Below, piece after piece: positions 1-24,301 of a stretch of DNA of 64,000 nt. The position numbers and the translations under genes were made by a program. The DNA lies in contig RPFO01000015.1 of the NCBI GenBank assembly GCA_009746045.1, positions 77,001 through 141,000 of the forward strand. The letters are read 5' to 3'. The notes under the pieces were generated by a model. The model was not told where the DNA came from. It did not search any database and worked only from the letters and a program-made list of their open reading frames with translations. The DNA is from Mesostigma viride. Taxonomy: Eukaryota > Streptophyta > Mesostigmatophyceae > Mesostigmatales > Mesostigmataceae. The stretch's first letter is position 1. Each line of letters begins with the position of its first letter.

Positions 1-1961
1 GTGGGTGGGGACATGCCGCGCAGCACACCGCGATGAAGAGGGAACCGACCATCCACACAGAGCAAGGACGGGGGGTGGGTGGGGACATGCCGCGCAGCAC
101 ACCGCGATGAAGAGGGAACCGACCATCCACACAGAGCAAGGACGGGGGGTGGGTGGGGACATGCCGCGCAGCACACCGCGATGAAGAGGGAACCGACCAT
201 CCACACAGAGCAAGGACGGGGGGTGGGTGGGGACATGCCGCGCAGCACACCGCGATGAAGAGGGAACCGACCATCCACACAGAGCAAGGACGGGGGGTGG
301 GTGGGGACATGCCGCGCAGCACACCGCGATGAAGAGGGAACCGACCATCCACACAGAGCAAGGACGGGGGGTGGGTGGGGACATGCCGCGCAGCACACCG
401 CGATGAAGAGGGAACCGACCATCCACACAGAGCAAGGACGGGGGGTGGGTGGGGACATGCCGCGCAGCACACCGCGATGAAGAGGGAACCGACCATCCAC
501 ACAGAGCAAGGACGGGGGGTGGGTGGGGACATGCCGCGCAGCACACCGCGATGAAGAGGGAACCGACCATCCACACAGAGCAAGGACGGGGGGTGGGTGG
601 GGACATGCCGCGCAGCACACCGCGATGAAGAGGGAACCGACCATCCACACAGAGCAAGGACGGGGGGTGGGTGGGGACATGCCGCGCAGCACACCGCGAT
701 GAAGAGGGAACCGACCATCCACACAGAGCAAGGACGGGGGGTGGGTGGGGACATGCCGCGCAGCACACCGCGATGAAGAGGGAACCGACCATCCACACAG
801 AGCAAGGACGGGGGGTGGGTGGGGACATGCCGCGCAGCACACCGCGATGAAGAGGGAACCGACCATCCACACAGAGCAAGGACGGGGGGTGGGTGGGGAC
901 ATGCCGCGCAGCACACCGCGATGAAGAGGGAACCGACCATCCACACAGAGCAAGGACGGGGGGTGGGTGGGGACATGCCGCGCAGCACACCGCGATGAAG
1001 AGGGAACCGACCATCCACACAGAGCAAGGACGGGGGGTGGGTGGGGACATGCCGCGCAGCACACCGCGATGAAGAGGGAACCGACCATCCACACAGAGCA
1101 AGGACGGGGGGTGGGTGGGGACATGCCGCGCAGCACACCGCGATGAAGAGGGAACCGACCATCCACACAGAGCAAGGACGGGGGGTGGGTGGGGACATGC
1201 CGCGCAGCACACCGCGATGAAGAGGGAACCGACCATCCACACAGAGCAAGGACGGGGGGTGGGTGGGGACATGCCGCGCAGCACACCGCGATGAAGAGGG
1301 AACCGACCATCCACACAGAGCAAGGACGGGGGGTGGGTGGGGACATGCCGCGCAGCACACCGCGATGAAGAGGGAACCGACCATCCACACAGAGCAAGGA
1401 CGGGGGGTGGGTGGGGACATGCCGCGCAGCACACCGCGATGAAGAGGGAACCGACCATCCACACAGAGCAAGGACGGGGGGTGGGTGGGGACATGCCGCG
1501 CAGCACACCGCGATGAAGAGGGAACCGACCATCCACACAGAGCAAGGACGGGGGGTGGGTGGGGACATGCCGCGCAGCACACCGCGATGAAGAGGGAACC
1601 GACCATCCACACAGAGCAAGGACGGGGGGTGGGTGGGGACATGCCGCGCAGCACACCGCGATGAAGAGGGAACCGACCACCCACACAGAGCAAGGACGGG
1701 GGGTGGGTGGGGACATGCCGCGCAGCACACCGCGATGAAGAGGGAACCGACCATCCACACAGAGCAAGGACGGGGGGTGGGTGGGGACATGCCGCGCAGC
1801 ACACCGCGATGAAGAGGGAACCGACCATCCACACAGAGCAAGGACGGGGGGTGGGTGGGGACATGCCGCGCAGCACACCGCGATGAAGAGGGAACCGACC
1901 ACCCACACAGAGCAAGGACGGGGGGTGGGTGGGGACATGCCGCGCAGCACACCGCGATGAA
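1..1961. repeat. 74-bp minisatellite, about 26.5 copies
   Basis: The unit starts GTGGGTGGGGACATGCCGCG and recurs every 74 bases (starts at 1, 75, 149 and so on to 1925, the last copy cut at about 1961). Copies are almost identical; the only change I noticed is T to C in GACCATCCAC near 1679 and 1901. Each unit carries G6-T-G3-T-G4, so the plus strand could form G-quadruplexes. No long reading frame crosses it. The array reaches the left edge, so its full length is unknown. Confidence 0.98.
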
Positions 1962-1974
1962 TAGTGATGATACC

Positions 1975-2110
1975 CCGAGTAGGCGGCAGTTTACACCAAC
2001 AACCTGCAGGTTGTCGCCTAGAATGTATTGAAAACCATATGCCCCTCAGGGATATGTGTTAGATATCCTCGCCACGGAGGTATGTTCTTAATTAAATAAT
2101 TAATTAATAC
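1975..2110 (+). mobile_element. LINE 3' end with TTAA-type tail
   Basis: The stretch GCCACGGAGGTATGTTCTTAA followed by AATAATTAATTAAT resembles the 3' end of the LINE at about 35536-35592, which has CCCAACGGAGGCATGTTTAAT. Both also carry an ATATGTG box upstream. I read it as a short 5'-truncated LINE insertion next to the minisatellite. The left boundary is not defined. Confidence 0.5.
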
Positions 2111-2643
2111 CCAGAAATACCGGGTGACAGCACAGCGCTTAAGAGTGACGGTACCCAGCAATATGGAGTGGCATTACACAGGACAAAGACATTGTCACTT
2201 GCTAGGAATGCAGGCCGCCATGCAGACCACCGCAATACCCAGCTGAGGGGAGATAAGAGGGTTGGAGAGGGGAGCGCATTGCACATAAGGCATGAACACA
2301 TGGAAAGCAGGTAGCCGGCAGCATGTGGCGGATAGCAGGCAGCCGGCACCAGGCAGCAAGCAGCAGCATAAAGCAAGAGGTAACAGAGGGATAATCCAGA
2401 AAGTCGACCAGCTCCCATCCAGCCACTCAGGAGATACGCTCCCACCTAGCCACGATAGCACGCGCAGCAATTGGTCGCGTTTGGTCGGGCCACAAGATGG
2501 CATGCCCATGGGCGTGTCAGTCCTGTTCATGCAGAGGAAATGAAGAAGAACCAGAAACAAGGGCGAAAGAATTCCAAAACAGGGCAACAGAGAATCAGAG
2601 GGAGGGCCTCTGCGGATGGGAGGTGCATTGAGGTATGCCGTAC

Positions 2644-5600
2644 ACTGGTCACCGCGACGATGGCATAGTAGATGCAGGTCAGGTACTGCTGACTGAGGGG
2701 GGCCTCGCTCACTGGAACGGCCACGTTGTCAACCAAGATCGTTTGACCATAAATCCAGCCACCCTCCTGGTTCGGGGGCTGCAGGCGACCAACCCAGTAG
2801 AAAATGCAGGCGGCGAAGTGGCTGAAGAGGAACACCTGCGGCACACATGTGGGCGTGAGTGAGAGGGCGCATCATGTAAGGTCTTCTGCGGAAGAAACAG
2901 GGGGGGGGGCTTTATTTCAGGTAACAAGTTATTCGTGTGCTGCCGCTGGAAGACCACCGAGTGCTTACAAGCGCGATCCCCGATGGAATCGACATCGGCC
3001 TTAAGCAACCTGCCACTACGCGCAAACTCGATCTCTTAGCCATATAACAGGGCCGGCAAAGTGGGGAGGGGGAGCAATAGATTATCAAAAACGATAAAAA
3101 AATGCAACGACAAAAGGGGAGGTGCGTGAAAGAGGGAAGGGGGGCAGGGAGGCGAGGGGAAGGTAAGGAAGGGAAATAACCATGCCCATTGCCACTCCTT
3201 GGAATCAAGTGACCGCCTTGAGCAGCCAAAGGGATAAATATGACTGCCCACAAAATAACCACAGCCGGACTGTCTGTCATTAACAATTCAAACAAAAAAA
3301 ATGAACCATTCCACAAGACAGCACACTGGCCACCACAGTCAGGCCCGCATTTCCAAGAATGGCCGTTGGCTGGCTGGAAAGGCAACCCGACACATGCTGA
3401 GAACACACCAACTGTCCTGGGAGGGGGCTCACCCCTCGCTGCAGCTGTCAAAACACTGTTGCCATGGCAGGCCGCCAACTTGGCAATGGCATAAGGCATC
3501 TGGGTGAAAAATACAGCTTCCTGCGACACATGGCTTGCTGTAACAGGGCTGAATCACCAAAGAGGTGCATGATACGTAGCGCAGGAAAAAGGAGTGCTTT
3601 CAAGGCGTGGCAGAGCACGCAGCAGAATATTTGTTCTCCACAGCCTGGTGACGCCCGCCCATGTCTGAACCCGCAACAAAAAAAGCCTCACCACACTTCC
3701 CAACACATACATGAGTGCAACGCAGCGGAACAGCAGCAGCTCTGTACCATTGGTGGGCTGGATCCCAGAGGCTGCAGGCCAAGGAAGCCAGAGCATCAAA
3801 CTTGTGAAGACCTATTACTACACCAATAAAGTTGGGACAAGAACCCGGCGACAATCAGGAATAAGGGAAAGGCCTAAAGACCAAGGCATGCCTCAATCCA
3901 GCCATTAGCAGGGTTGCCTTGGTAGCAGCTTGGCGTGAACTGCACTACGGAAGATAAATGCTCTCAAACGCTCGCCCAACGGAAGGCAGCTGATCGCATC
4001 CCAAGTCCGCACTGTTGCCATATTCACGACCGAAAATGGTTTTCTCGCACCCATGAGCTATTAGTCAATATAACCATTTGTGCCCAGCTCGCTGCCTCTG
4101 TGGCTTCTGCCACACAGATACTGGTGGGCTCCTCAGAAAAGAAGTGGCTGCGTGATAATCCAAGAACAATACGTTGCCTGCACACACCCAGAGAACACTG
4201 AAGGCGAGACTCCCAAAGGCGAACATGGAGTCGGATGGCCTCCACATCAACATTCGCTGCAGCCGGTTGAGGCGCATCACCTGGTCAGCGAGGCAGCACA
4301 CACACAGGGAGCGACCGGACCACCACCAACAGCTGCTGTCAGTCATGTTGCCGCTGCCCTAGAGGCAGGTTGTCCACAATTGCCTTCCATTACCTGCTGC
4401 GAAAATCATCATACATATACACATAGGAAAGCTTGCTAGAAATAAGCATGGCATGTGTAGGCCATGGGGTGCATGTGTAGGCCATGGGGTGCATGTATAG
4501 GCCATACGGGATGAATGCATGAAAGCCATGGGATAAACAAGACAGCAGCCACAAGACAGCAGCCAGAAGACAGAAGCTACAGTACTGCATGGGCGCAGAA
4601 GTCAAACAGCCACAAAAATAAGCACAAAATTAAGGTTGCAAGATATGATGCACCCAAAGTGCTCAAGCTATCCACGAGACAACTTGCCAAGGCATGCAAT
4701 TGCGGTGACCAGCACAATGGGAAACCCCAGCCTATCTCTGTGTTCGCCACGTGGACTTCTCATGTCATGCAATAGTGACAGATTGTGATGCAATGGACTG
4801 CTATAGGGAAAGTGCAACACAGCTGGAGGCACTAGCAAGCAAGCCAGGTAAACTTACTTATTGACTGCCAAACCATTCCACTCGTGCTACTCCTAGTTAA
4901 AACTTCCCGCAGCGATGACTTCTGACTCTGCCTGGAAGCGCGCCTACCTGATCAGCTTCGACGTGGTACTGTTAGACCCCATGCGGGTTGTCCAGACCAG
5001 CATACCTGACGCCTGGATGGGGACCATGGAGCACCGTCCGGTGGCCCAGGGATGAATCACTGGCCACCACAAGCCCACCGGCCACTGGCATGTCCTGGGC
5101 TTGTCAGCCATGGACGATGCTTCGAGGGTTCACCAACACACGCCCACCCATCATATATCGATGAATGAATGGCGACAGTTGCTAAGGCAGAGCAGGAGTT
5201 TGCTCCTATCGAGAACAGCCCAGCGATTTCCCACGAACCAGAACACTAAACCAAAAAATACTATTCATATCTGTACACAAGGACAAGAACATGGAACTAA
5301 GCCTGCCACCCCAGGCAAACCCATTTGCCCATGGGGACTTGGGAGGTTATCCCATACAAGGCAACCTTCTGACAAGAAACCACCAGGAAGAACTCATGAA
5401 TACACCATTTAAACCTCTCCACATCGCACCTTCAGAATACGGAGAAGACCCAGCAGCTTCAAGCCCTGGGCCTTCCTGTCTGAATTCCACCCGATCAGGT
5501 CGTAGGGCAAGCTGCCGAGCAGGTCTGGCAAAAACCAAGTTCTCAGGTAGCGTTGCGCCACCTGGGTGTGGCAGCAGGACAGCTCAAAGCCACGCGAAAC

Positions 5601-6934
5601 CAGTCAACTTGTGCAGGTAGCCTGCTGTGATCCGCATCACTGGCTCAGGCACATCAGTGACAAACGATGCATTCCCAGCACGCGCGTACACCTTACATAT
5701 CCGTTTGCATCTGCTTCGCACACCATAATGACCCATCTCAAAGCATCTGTGCATCCCACACCCCAACCCCAACACACAAAGCGTGAATGATCTCCCCTAC
5801 GCTTTCCTCCTCTATGCTTTCCTGTGCGCGCAGTCAGCATCCGTTTGTTTAGTGCACGGTAAAAAACAAGAGAGAGAGAGAGAGAGAGAGCGTGGATTCA
5901 AGTACAGGAGCAAATGGCCAGGAGACATGGGGTGGCCACTGCTGGCGCACGCCCACACATGGGCAGAGAAAAGAGCCGGCAGGCCCATGACAGTGCCAAT
6001 TACAGGCTGGAGTTGCGTGGACGGGAGAGGCAACAACATATGGTCAAAAGCCATACACAAAAGTAAATGCCCAAACTGTAAAACCTCGAGAAGCCCCCAG
6101 ACAGTTCCTTGCCCATAGAGATCGTACATAACTCTAGCTAAACATGCATGCTTGCATAGTGTAAAATGCCATGACTCTTGGACTAGACGACCTCAATTTC
6201 AATTCTGACCCAGACTCCCAAGACGACGTGTTCAGCGACAAGACTTGACCCTTCTTACCACTTGAGCACGTTAAGATTCAGGAATGTCGCTGCAAAAACT
6301 CTGCAATAGTGAGGTGTGCATGACATCAGTCGTGGGAAAGCAGGAACACTGTGGCCGCAACCACACACACCTGGAAACTACTCGCCCATGGCTGAAACAT
6401 ACCGGGCCGTTCCAAAAAGATACCTTAAGTTTTCCGTGCCGGAAATCAAGCCGCTGCCAAGACAAAAAATGATGCATGGAGCACCTCCAGGTAATCAACT
6501 AAGACGGGGTCAAGCGTGAGTTACCACACCTTGCGAGGAGCCATCTCGACCGCGGTCGCCCCAGGCAGAAGCCCGCCGGGATCGCGCCGGATGCTGCTGT
6601 AAGTAATAATATATCCTAACCTAAAATTCAGGATGGTGTCAAGCAAAAAATACACATCCATGGTCAAAAAGAAGATTTTCCATCCGTCTCCCAAGTCCGG
6701 CGCCCAGGCGACACCGACCGGGATGAGGAACCCGGTGACAATTGCGGACGCAAACAATATGACCTCGTAATACAGCCGCCATCCGCTCAATGGGTGAAGC
6801 ATGGGGAGTTTCCATCGAGATGTGAGGCCACCCGCGCTTGCTTTAGAGGGCTCGTCATCCGTGTTCAGGCCACTTTCCGAAAGTCTGGCTTCCCCGGAAG
6901 GCGTCAATGGCATTTCCTTGCCACCGTTTGCCAT
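2644..6934 (-). CDS. CNG/HCN/KAT-superfamily cation channel, paralog B (partial: S1 to pore helix)
   Basis: Four exons are supported: 6934-6530, 5561-5430, 4280-4188 and 2835-2644, all GT-AG and phase 0, giving about 274 residues. Exon 1 (ATG at 6934; the frame is open upstream) has a polar N-terminus, then MLHPLSGWRLYYE, S1 and S2 (FLLDTILNFRLGY). Exon 2 has the S3 signature YLRTWFLPDLLGSLPY. S4 crosses exons 2 and 3 as LLRILK-VMRLNRLQR, five positive charges spaced every third residue. Exon 4 has S5 (FSHFAACIFYWVGRL) and the turret and pore helix to VAVTS. Exons 2 and 3 match the plus-strand neighbour in length exactly (132 and 93 nt). A possible filter exon starts at 2242 after a good polypyrimidine acceptor and reads LGIAVV. 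S6, C-linker and cyclic-nucleotide domain are not in the window, so the gene is either cut by the LINE and minisatellite or continues beyond base 1. Confidence 0.85.
4451..4510. repeat. 20-bp unit, three copies
   Basis: GCATGTGTAGGCCATGGGGT occurs twice in a row, followed by a diverged third copy. It lies in the intron between exons 3 and 4 of the minus-strand channel. Confidence 0.85.
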
Positions 6935-8298
6935 GCAGCTAATCCTTGGTGAAGCAAGAAAGGGGATTTCGCGGTGCTGGCTATCCGGGCATACCAACGC
7001 TCAAGTCCAGCGGTAGGGGTGATGCCGCCTGAACATTACCGAAACGCGTTCCACAGGTGCAGCATCTGGGACACCATCCCTCCTCAGTTATTGAGATAGG
7101 CCATGGAACTTTGCTCTGTATCGTGCAGAAGTGTGTGGAAGTGCTTACCAATCCAACCAACCATTTGGGTAAAACGACGTCGCAACGGTGGCCCGAGCGA
7201 TGGCCGGTGGCAGCCGGTGGCCCTAATGTGTCAATTTGCCATGCGAAGTTATCAATTGCACTTCATTTTTCCGAGCTGCTTCTTCCAATGATTGCCAACA
7301 GTTGTTTTGGCGCGTACAGCCGACACGCGGCAGCGCAGGCAACAGTACTACTACACCCCGACCTGCAGCGCCAGCACGAGGTGCTTGCTGCACCGCAAGT
7401 TCGATGATCGTGATCCTCCACATGATCTACCTGCTATCCGCAAAGCGCGTTAACAAACGCAGTTTCCCAGAAACCCGTACAGTACCCAGGCAGTACCTAC
7501 TCGTCTACTAGCGACGCAATTCGTTTGCCACAAGACCCGTACGGCTGTACCTAAAGACACGTCCAACGTGTGGACACGAGTCACACGAGGTGACAAGCCC
7601 AGCACACGTTGCCCAAAAAATGTTGGCGGGGCGGCGTTTCTTGATTAACACAACACGCACTGCACTACGTAGTAGACACTACACAACATTACGTGTACAC
7701 AGCATTTCATTTTGGGAAGTGCATACTGAAGAGACGAGATAAGTACGTCCAAGCACAACAGGCTCCGCCAGTTGTTTTCGCTGGGATTATTGTTCCATGT
7801 AGGGCCGATTCTTTCTATTTCGTGAGGCTGATTTCATGCAAGTCACCTAGAGCGCTTTCAGTTTACCAAAGGCGCGTTCGAGCGGGGATTCAAGTATGTA
7901 CGGGCTTTTCAAAATGTCGTTATACAACTGATTTTCAAGCCCGAAGGGTAATAGGAATGATAAGGGGGCTTGATTTGCCTAACGTATGTTTGGCCGTGTC
8001 GTGCTGCGTCAAATAAACAGATAATTATTGTAAGTCGCGTGCCCGAAGGTCTTGGAGCGTACATCCTCATAAGCTGGGAGTGTTAGTCCATTAGAAGTGG
8101 TAAACTATAGGGCAGCCTACCTTGTATTGCCGTCCCATGGACGGCTTTACTGCCCGCGGAAGGAATTTTGGATGAATTAGGTTAAAGGTACTCGTCAAAC
8201 CGGATTTCTAAGCGCCTCGTGGAAGCGTCCGAGATCAGCTTTGATCCGAGCACCTACAGTGAAGGGACGCGGAGGAGATTTCATGCAACATAAACATA
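6935..8298. promoter_or_regulatory. Divergent intergenic region between the two channel genes
   Basis: The two predicted start codons (6934 minus, 8299 plus) point away from each other across 1,364 bases, so this spacer must hold both 5' UTRs and promoters, possibly shared. I see no clear TATA box and no long coding frame. Extra non-coding or short coding 5' exons cannot be excluded. Confidence 0.5.
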
Positions 8299-21070
<12,772 letters not shown>

Positions 21071-21359
21071 CAAGGATTGTTTGCCTTGTTTGTTACCTGT
21101 GTTTTTTGCCTCGATAAAGCATCCTGGTGTGTTCCACGAAAGAGCATCAGATGCTTTGGACCCAGCTGGATCGCCCACATGGACCAGGTCAACACCTAGC
21201 TGCCCAGCGCTGCCGCGTTGCGCGCACCCAGAAGGCCCACAGCCTGCCGGCTTAGTTTGGGCTTCCATGACCGGCAACGTATGGACATGGGAAAGAACTG
21301 ATGGCAAAGTGATGAGTGAAGCCGGAGTCACATTGGCATGTTAGGGAGGCAGATGACTA
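21071..21359. other. 3' flank of channel A
   Basis: No coding sequence recognised. It should contain the channel 3' UTR; I see no TGTAA close to the stop codon. Confidence 0.5.
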
Positions 21360-21965
21360 GTAATTAATTAATTAATTAATAGACACGTTTCTGCGTCACG
21401 TGAGCATAAGTCCTCAGTGGGAGGGGAACATGGGATGGAATGGATGGTGTAAGCTATCTAGGTCCTAGGTACAGGGGTGTGGGCACCGCGGCCCGAATCG
21501 CTATGAATGCCATACGCGGTCACACGCGGAGCCCCCACAGACTTGGGGGTGGTCTCCTTCATCACTACTTGCCATCTATCCTTGCGTACCATCTGCCTCC
21601 ATATTACAGACAAACCAGGGGGCTGCCCGGGTGTGAGCCCGTCACGTCTAGTGTAGCACATGTCCATGCCGAGTCTATCACGAAAAAGTCCACGGGTGGT
21701 GGCCCTGCCGCGCGCGGCCTGGGGCACGCCAGGTGAGGACATATCGCCCAGGCTGGGCGGGCTTGGTGCCAGCTAGTCTATCTGATGTGTCTACCTGATC
21801 TGTGCGGGCCAGGTGCCCGGCTAGGCCCAGGCGCCTGTGCCTAATAATGTGGGAAACATAGGGCAAATCAGCGTACAACTCATTACTATGACCGGTAAGA
21901 TTTGTGCTAAACGGCAGAAGGCTGTGCTTACCCACCTTAGGGTGGTAAAGGTTAAGGTAGGCCCA
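21360..21965 (-). mobile_element. LINE family A, 3' part (minus), with TTAA tail
   Basis: Reading the minus strand gives the C-terminus of a LINE ORF2: IIRHRRLGLAGHLARTDQVD, the RRL..GH..R pattern typical after the reverse transcriptase, then WRAPGRARQG, DRLGMDMCYTRRDGL and SVIWRQMVRKDRWQVVMKE. A 3' UTR ending TGCTCACGTGACGCAG and a TTAATTAATTAATTA tail follow at 21361-21381. The element is 5'-truncated. Confidence 0.85.
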
Positions 21966-22266
21966 AACCTTGAATTAACTTACACGTAACTGCGTCACGT
22001 GAGCATAAGTCCTCAGTGGGAGGGGAACATGGGATGGAATGGATTATGCTAGCTATCTAGTTTCTAGTTACGGGGTCGCGGGCACCACGGCTCAAATCAC
22101 TATAAAAGCCAAACCGGGTCACACGCGGAGCCCCCACAGACTTGGGGGTGGTATCCTTATTGACTACCTGCCACCTATCCATGGGAGCCATCTGCCTACA
22201 TATTACAGGCAGACCCATGAGGCTGGCCGGGCGTGAGCCCGTCCCGTCTGGGGTAGCACATGTCCA
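21966..22266 (-). mobile_element. LINE family A, second shorter 3' copy (minus)
   Basis: It repeats the family A 3' end (GTCACGTGAGCATAAGTCCT box, then VMKETTPKSVGAP, IWRQMAPMDRWQVV) and stops in the GMDMC region, where family B sequence begins at about 22267. The tail is reduced to TTAACTTA. Confidence 0.8.
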
Positions 22267-22397
22267 TGCCGGCCTCTCCGTGATTTGGAACAAGATGATG
22301 GACAAGGCCAAGTGGGCTCAGGTCATAGAGAACAACGACCCTCCTCCCGTAGTAGGATTGTATTGGTAGATAGATCAGACCTGTAGGATTGCGTGAA

Positions 22398-23238
22398 CCC
22401 ATCCATCCATCCATCCATCCATCCATCCATCCATCCACCCACCCACCCACCCACCCACCCACCCACCCACCCACCCACCCACCCACCCACCCACCCACCA
22501 CCCACCCACCCACCCACCCACCCACCCACCCACCCACCCACCCACCCACCCACCCACCCACCCACCCACCCACCCACCCACCCACCCACCCACCCACCCA
22601 CCCACCCACCCACCCACCCACCCACCCACCCAGCCAGCCAGCCAGCCAGCCAGCCATCCATCCATCCATCCATCCATCCATCCATCCATCCATCCATCCA
22701 TCCATCCATCCATCCATCCATCCATCCATCCATCCATCCATCCATCCATCCATCCATCCATCCATCCATCCATCCATCCATCCATCCATCCATCCATCCA
22801 TCCATCCATCCATCCATCCATCCATCCATCCATCCATCCATCCATCCATCCATCCATCCATCCATCCATCCATCCATCCATCCATCCATCCATCCATCCA
22901 TCCATCCATCCATCCATCCATCCATCCATCCATCCATCCATCCATCCATCCATCCATCCATCCATCCATCCATCCATCCATCCATCCATCCATCCATCCA
23001 TCCATCCATCCATCCATCCATCCATCCATCCATCCATCCATCCATCCATCCATCCATCCATCCATCCATCCATCCATCCATCCATCCATCCATCCATCCA
23101 TCCATCCATCCATCCATCCATCCATCCATCCATCCATCCATCCATCCATCCATCCATCCATCCATCCATCCATCCATCCATCCATCCATCCATCCATCCA
23201 TCCATCCATCCATCCATCCATCCATCCATCCATCCATC
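22398..23238. repeat. Tetranucleotide array (CATC)n-(CACC)n-(CAGC)n-(CATC)n
   Basis: About 10 CATC units, about 49 CACC units with one frame slip near 22498, about 6 CAGC units and then about 145 CATC units. It sits exactly where the sister LINE copy at 36887-36907 has only about five CATC units. The long His/Pro/Ser/Thr and Met-Asp-Gly-Trp frames are compositional. Confidence 0.98.
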
Positions 23239-23289
23239 GGGGCTAATGCTCCGTGACTCCCCAACGGGAGCACGAGTTTAATTAATTAA

Positions 23290-23293
23290 TTAA
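23290..23293. other. TTAA target-site duplication, left of piggyBac
   Basis: TTAA directly precedes CCCTTAAACTGT. The same TTAA follows the right terminus at 27505-27508. TTAA is the invariant piggyBac target; here it belongs to the (TTAA)n tail of the LINE B copy. Confidence 0.9.
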
Positions 23294-23305
23294 CCCTTAA
23301 ACTGT
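23294..23305 (+). repeat. piggyBac left terminal inverted repeat
   Basis: CCCTTAAACTGT, the exact reverse complement of the right end. Confidence 0.95.
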
Positions 23306-23605
23306 ACTGAGTCCGTTTTCGTGGCGCCAGTTGATCTCGCGCCACTCTAACGGACTGAGTTTGTGGCAGAACCAGGCGCCGCGCCAAAAATAATTCAACG
23401 GTCAAACCTGGCCCAATCGATAGATCTAGACGTACTCTATGCGTGGGTCTATTCAGACCGTACTTTGGACAATTGGCCAGGGAGTTATGATCTGGCAAAC
23501 CCAGGGGGGTACCCTGGTCCTGGGGTACTTTCGGCGGGAAAAAAAAGCGCCTTTTTTGCAAAAAGACGTGCACGACGACGAATTCGGTGTCTGACCTCGG
23601 TAGCC

Positions 23606-24301
23606 ATGGCGTCGCCTACTGGCCAGCTGCTGGCCACATTTCGATTGAAACTTGGAATCAAGGTGGCATTGCCTCCGGCCTACTTCGGGGAGGCGTGGGC
23701 AGTGCAGGAATTCGGTGTAAATCATGCGTGCCACCGCGTAGACGGCAGGGTAGCGGAGTTGGTACGCGGCCAAAATGCAGCATGGTGCAAGTTTCCCGGC
23801 GATCCATTAAGGTATAAGTTGACGAAAGACGAGATTTTTCAGTGGCAGAAGGTCGGAGATGCCTCTAGGCCTGCGGATGATGAGGTGGAGGAGGGAGGGG
23901 ATGCAGGCGACGATGGGCAGGGGGCTGGGAGCGCAGATGACGACTCAGATGCCCCGGAGTCTTCATCGGAGCCCGACAGCGATGATGAGCAGGATAGCGA
24001 GGATATTTCCTCCTCCCCGCCCAAGAAACGTGCCAAGCGTCGTGCAGGCAACCCGAGGAGGACGCCTGCCATCGCGCCTGCTGCAAGGAGGCGTCTGCAG
24101 CGGCTGCCCCCTCCGGATCAGCCCGACTCCGAGCCCAGCGACTCTTCTGATGACGACGACATCGTTCCCGAGCTTGCGGACAGCGATGCTGAGTCGGAAG
24201 ATGCGGGGGATGATGCTCCGGATGGTGGCGACGATGGCGGGGATGAGTGGGTGTTCGGCACTGGCAAGCCGGATCCTGCAGAGCTGCCCCGAGTTCCGCA
24301 T
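23606..24301 (+). CDS. piggyBac transposase, N-terminal segment (interrupted)
   Basis: ATG at 23606 opens a 232-residue segment. Residues 1-85 form a compact region with FGEAWAVQEFGVNHACHRVD, AAWCKFPGDPLRYKL and EIFQWQ that could be a small SH3- or Tudor-like module (inference). Two acidic stretches (about 90-135 and 175-215) flank a basic, probably nuclear-localising patch PPKKRAKRRAGNPRR (138-152). The frame ends artificially: after PRVPH it runs into TAA inside the tail of the nested LINE. Removing the insert and one 11-bp duplicate puts it in frame with the block at 25188. An upstream in-frame ATG at 23363 is possible, but 23606 is preferred because the upstream part overlaps the subterminal repeats. 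Confidence 0.85.
24291..24301. other. 11-bp target-site duplication (left copy)
   Basis: GAGTTCCGCAT here and at 25177-25187 bracket the nested LINE derivative exactly. Confidence 0.92.

Larger units (their letters stand above)
22267..23293 (+). mobile_element. LINE family B, 3' end (plus) with hugely expanded CATC tract
   Basis: Begins with the ORF2 C-terminal motif [20 protein letters not shown] (compare 36672 onwards), then a 3' UTR with GGGGCTAATGCTCCGTGACT and ACGGGAGCACGAGTTTAATT and a (TTAA)n tail to 23293. The 3' UTR carries the (CATC)n array at 22398-23238. The tail end is the insertion point of the piggyBac element that starts at 23294. Confidence 0.85.

Noticed and set aside
1-1961. 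CRISPR-like direct repeats (also the 23-bp array)
   Set aside because: Head-to-tail identical units without unique spacers, in a eukaryotic genome; no cas genes.
22196-23273. Frames of MDGW or HPSI repeats
   Set aside because: Translation of a CATC/CACC microsatellite within a LINE 3' UTR.
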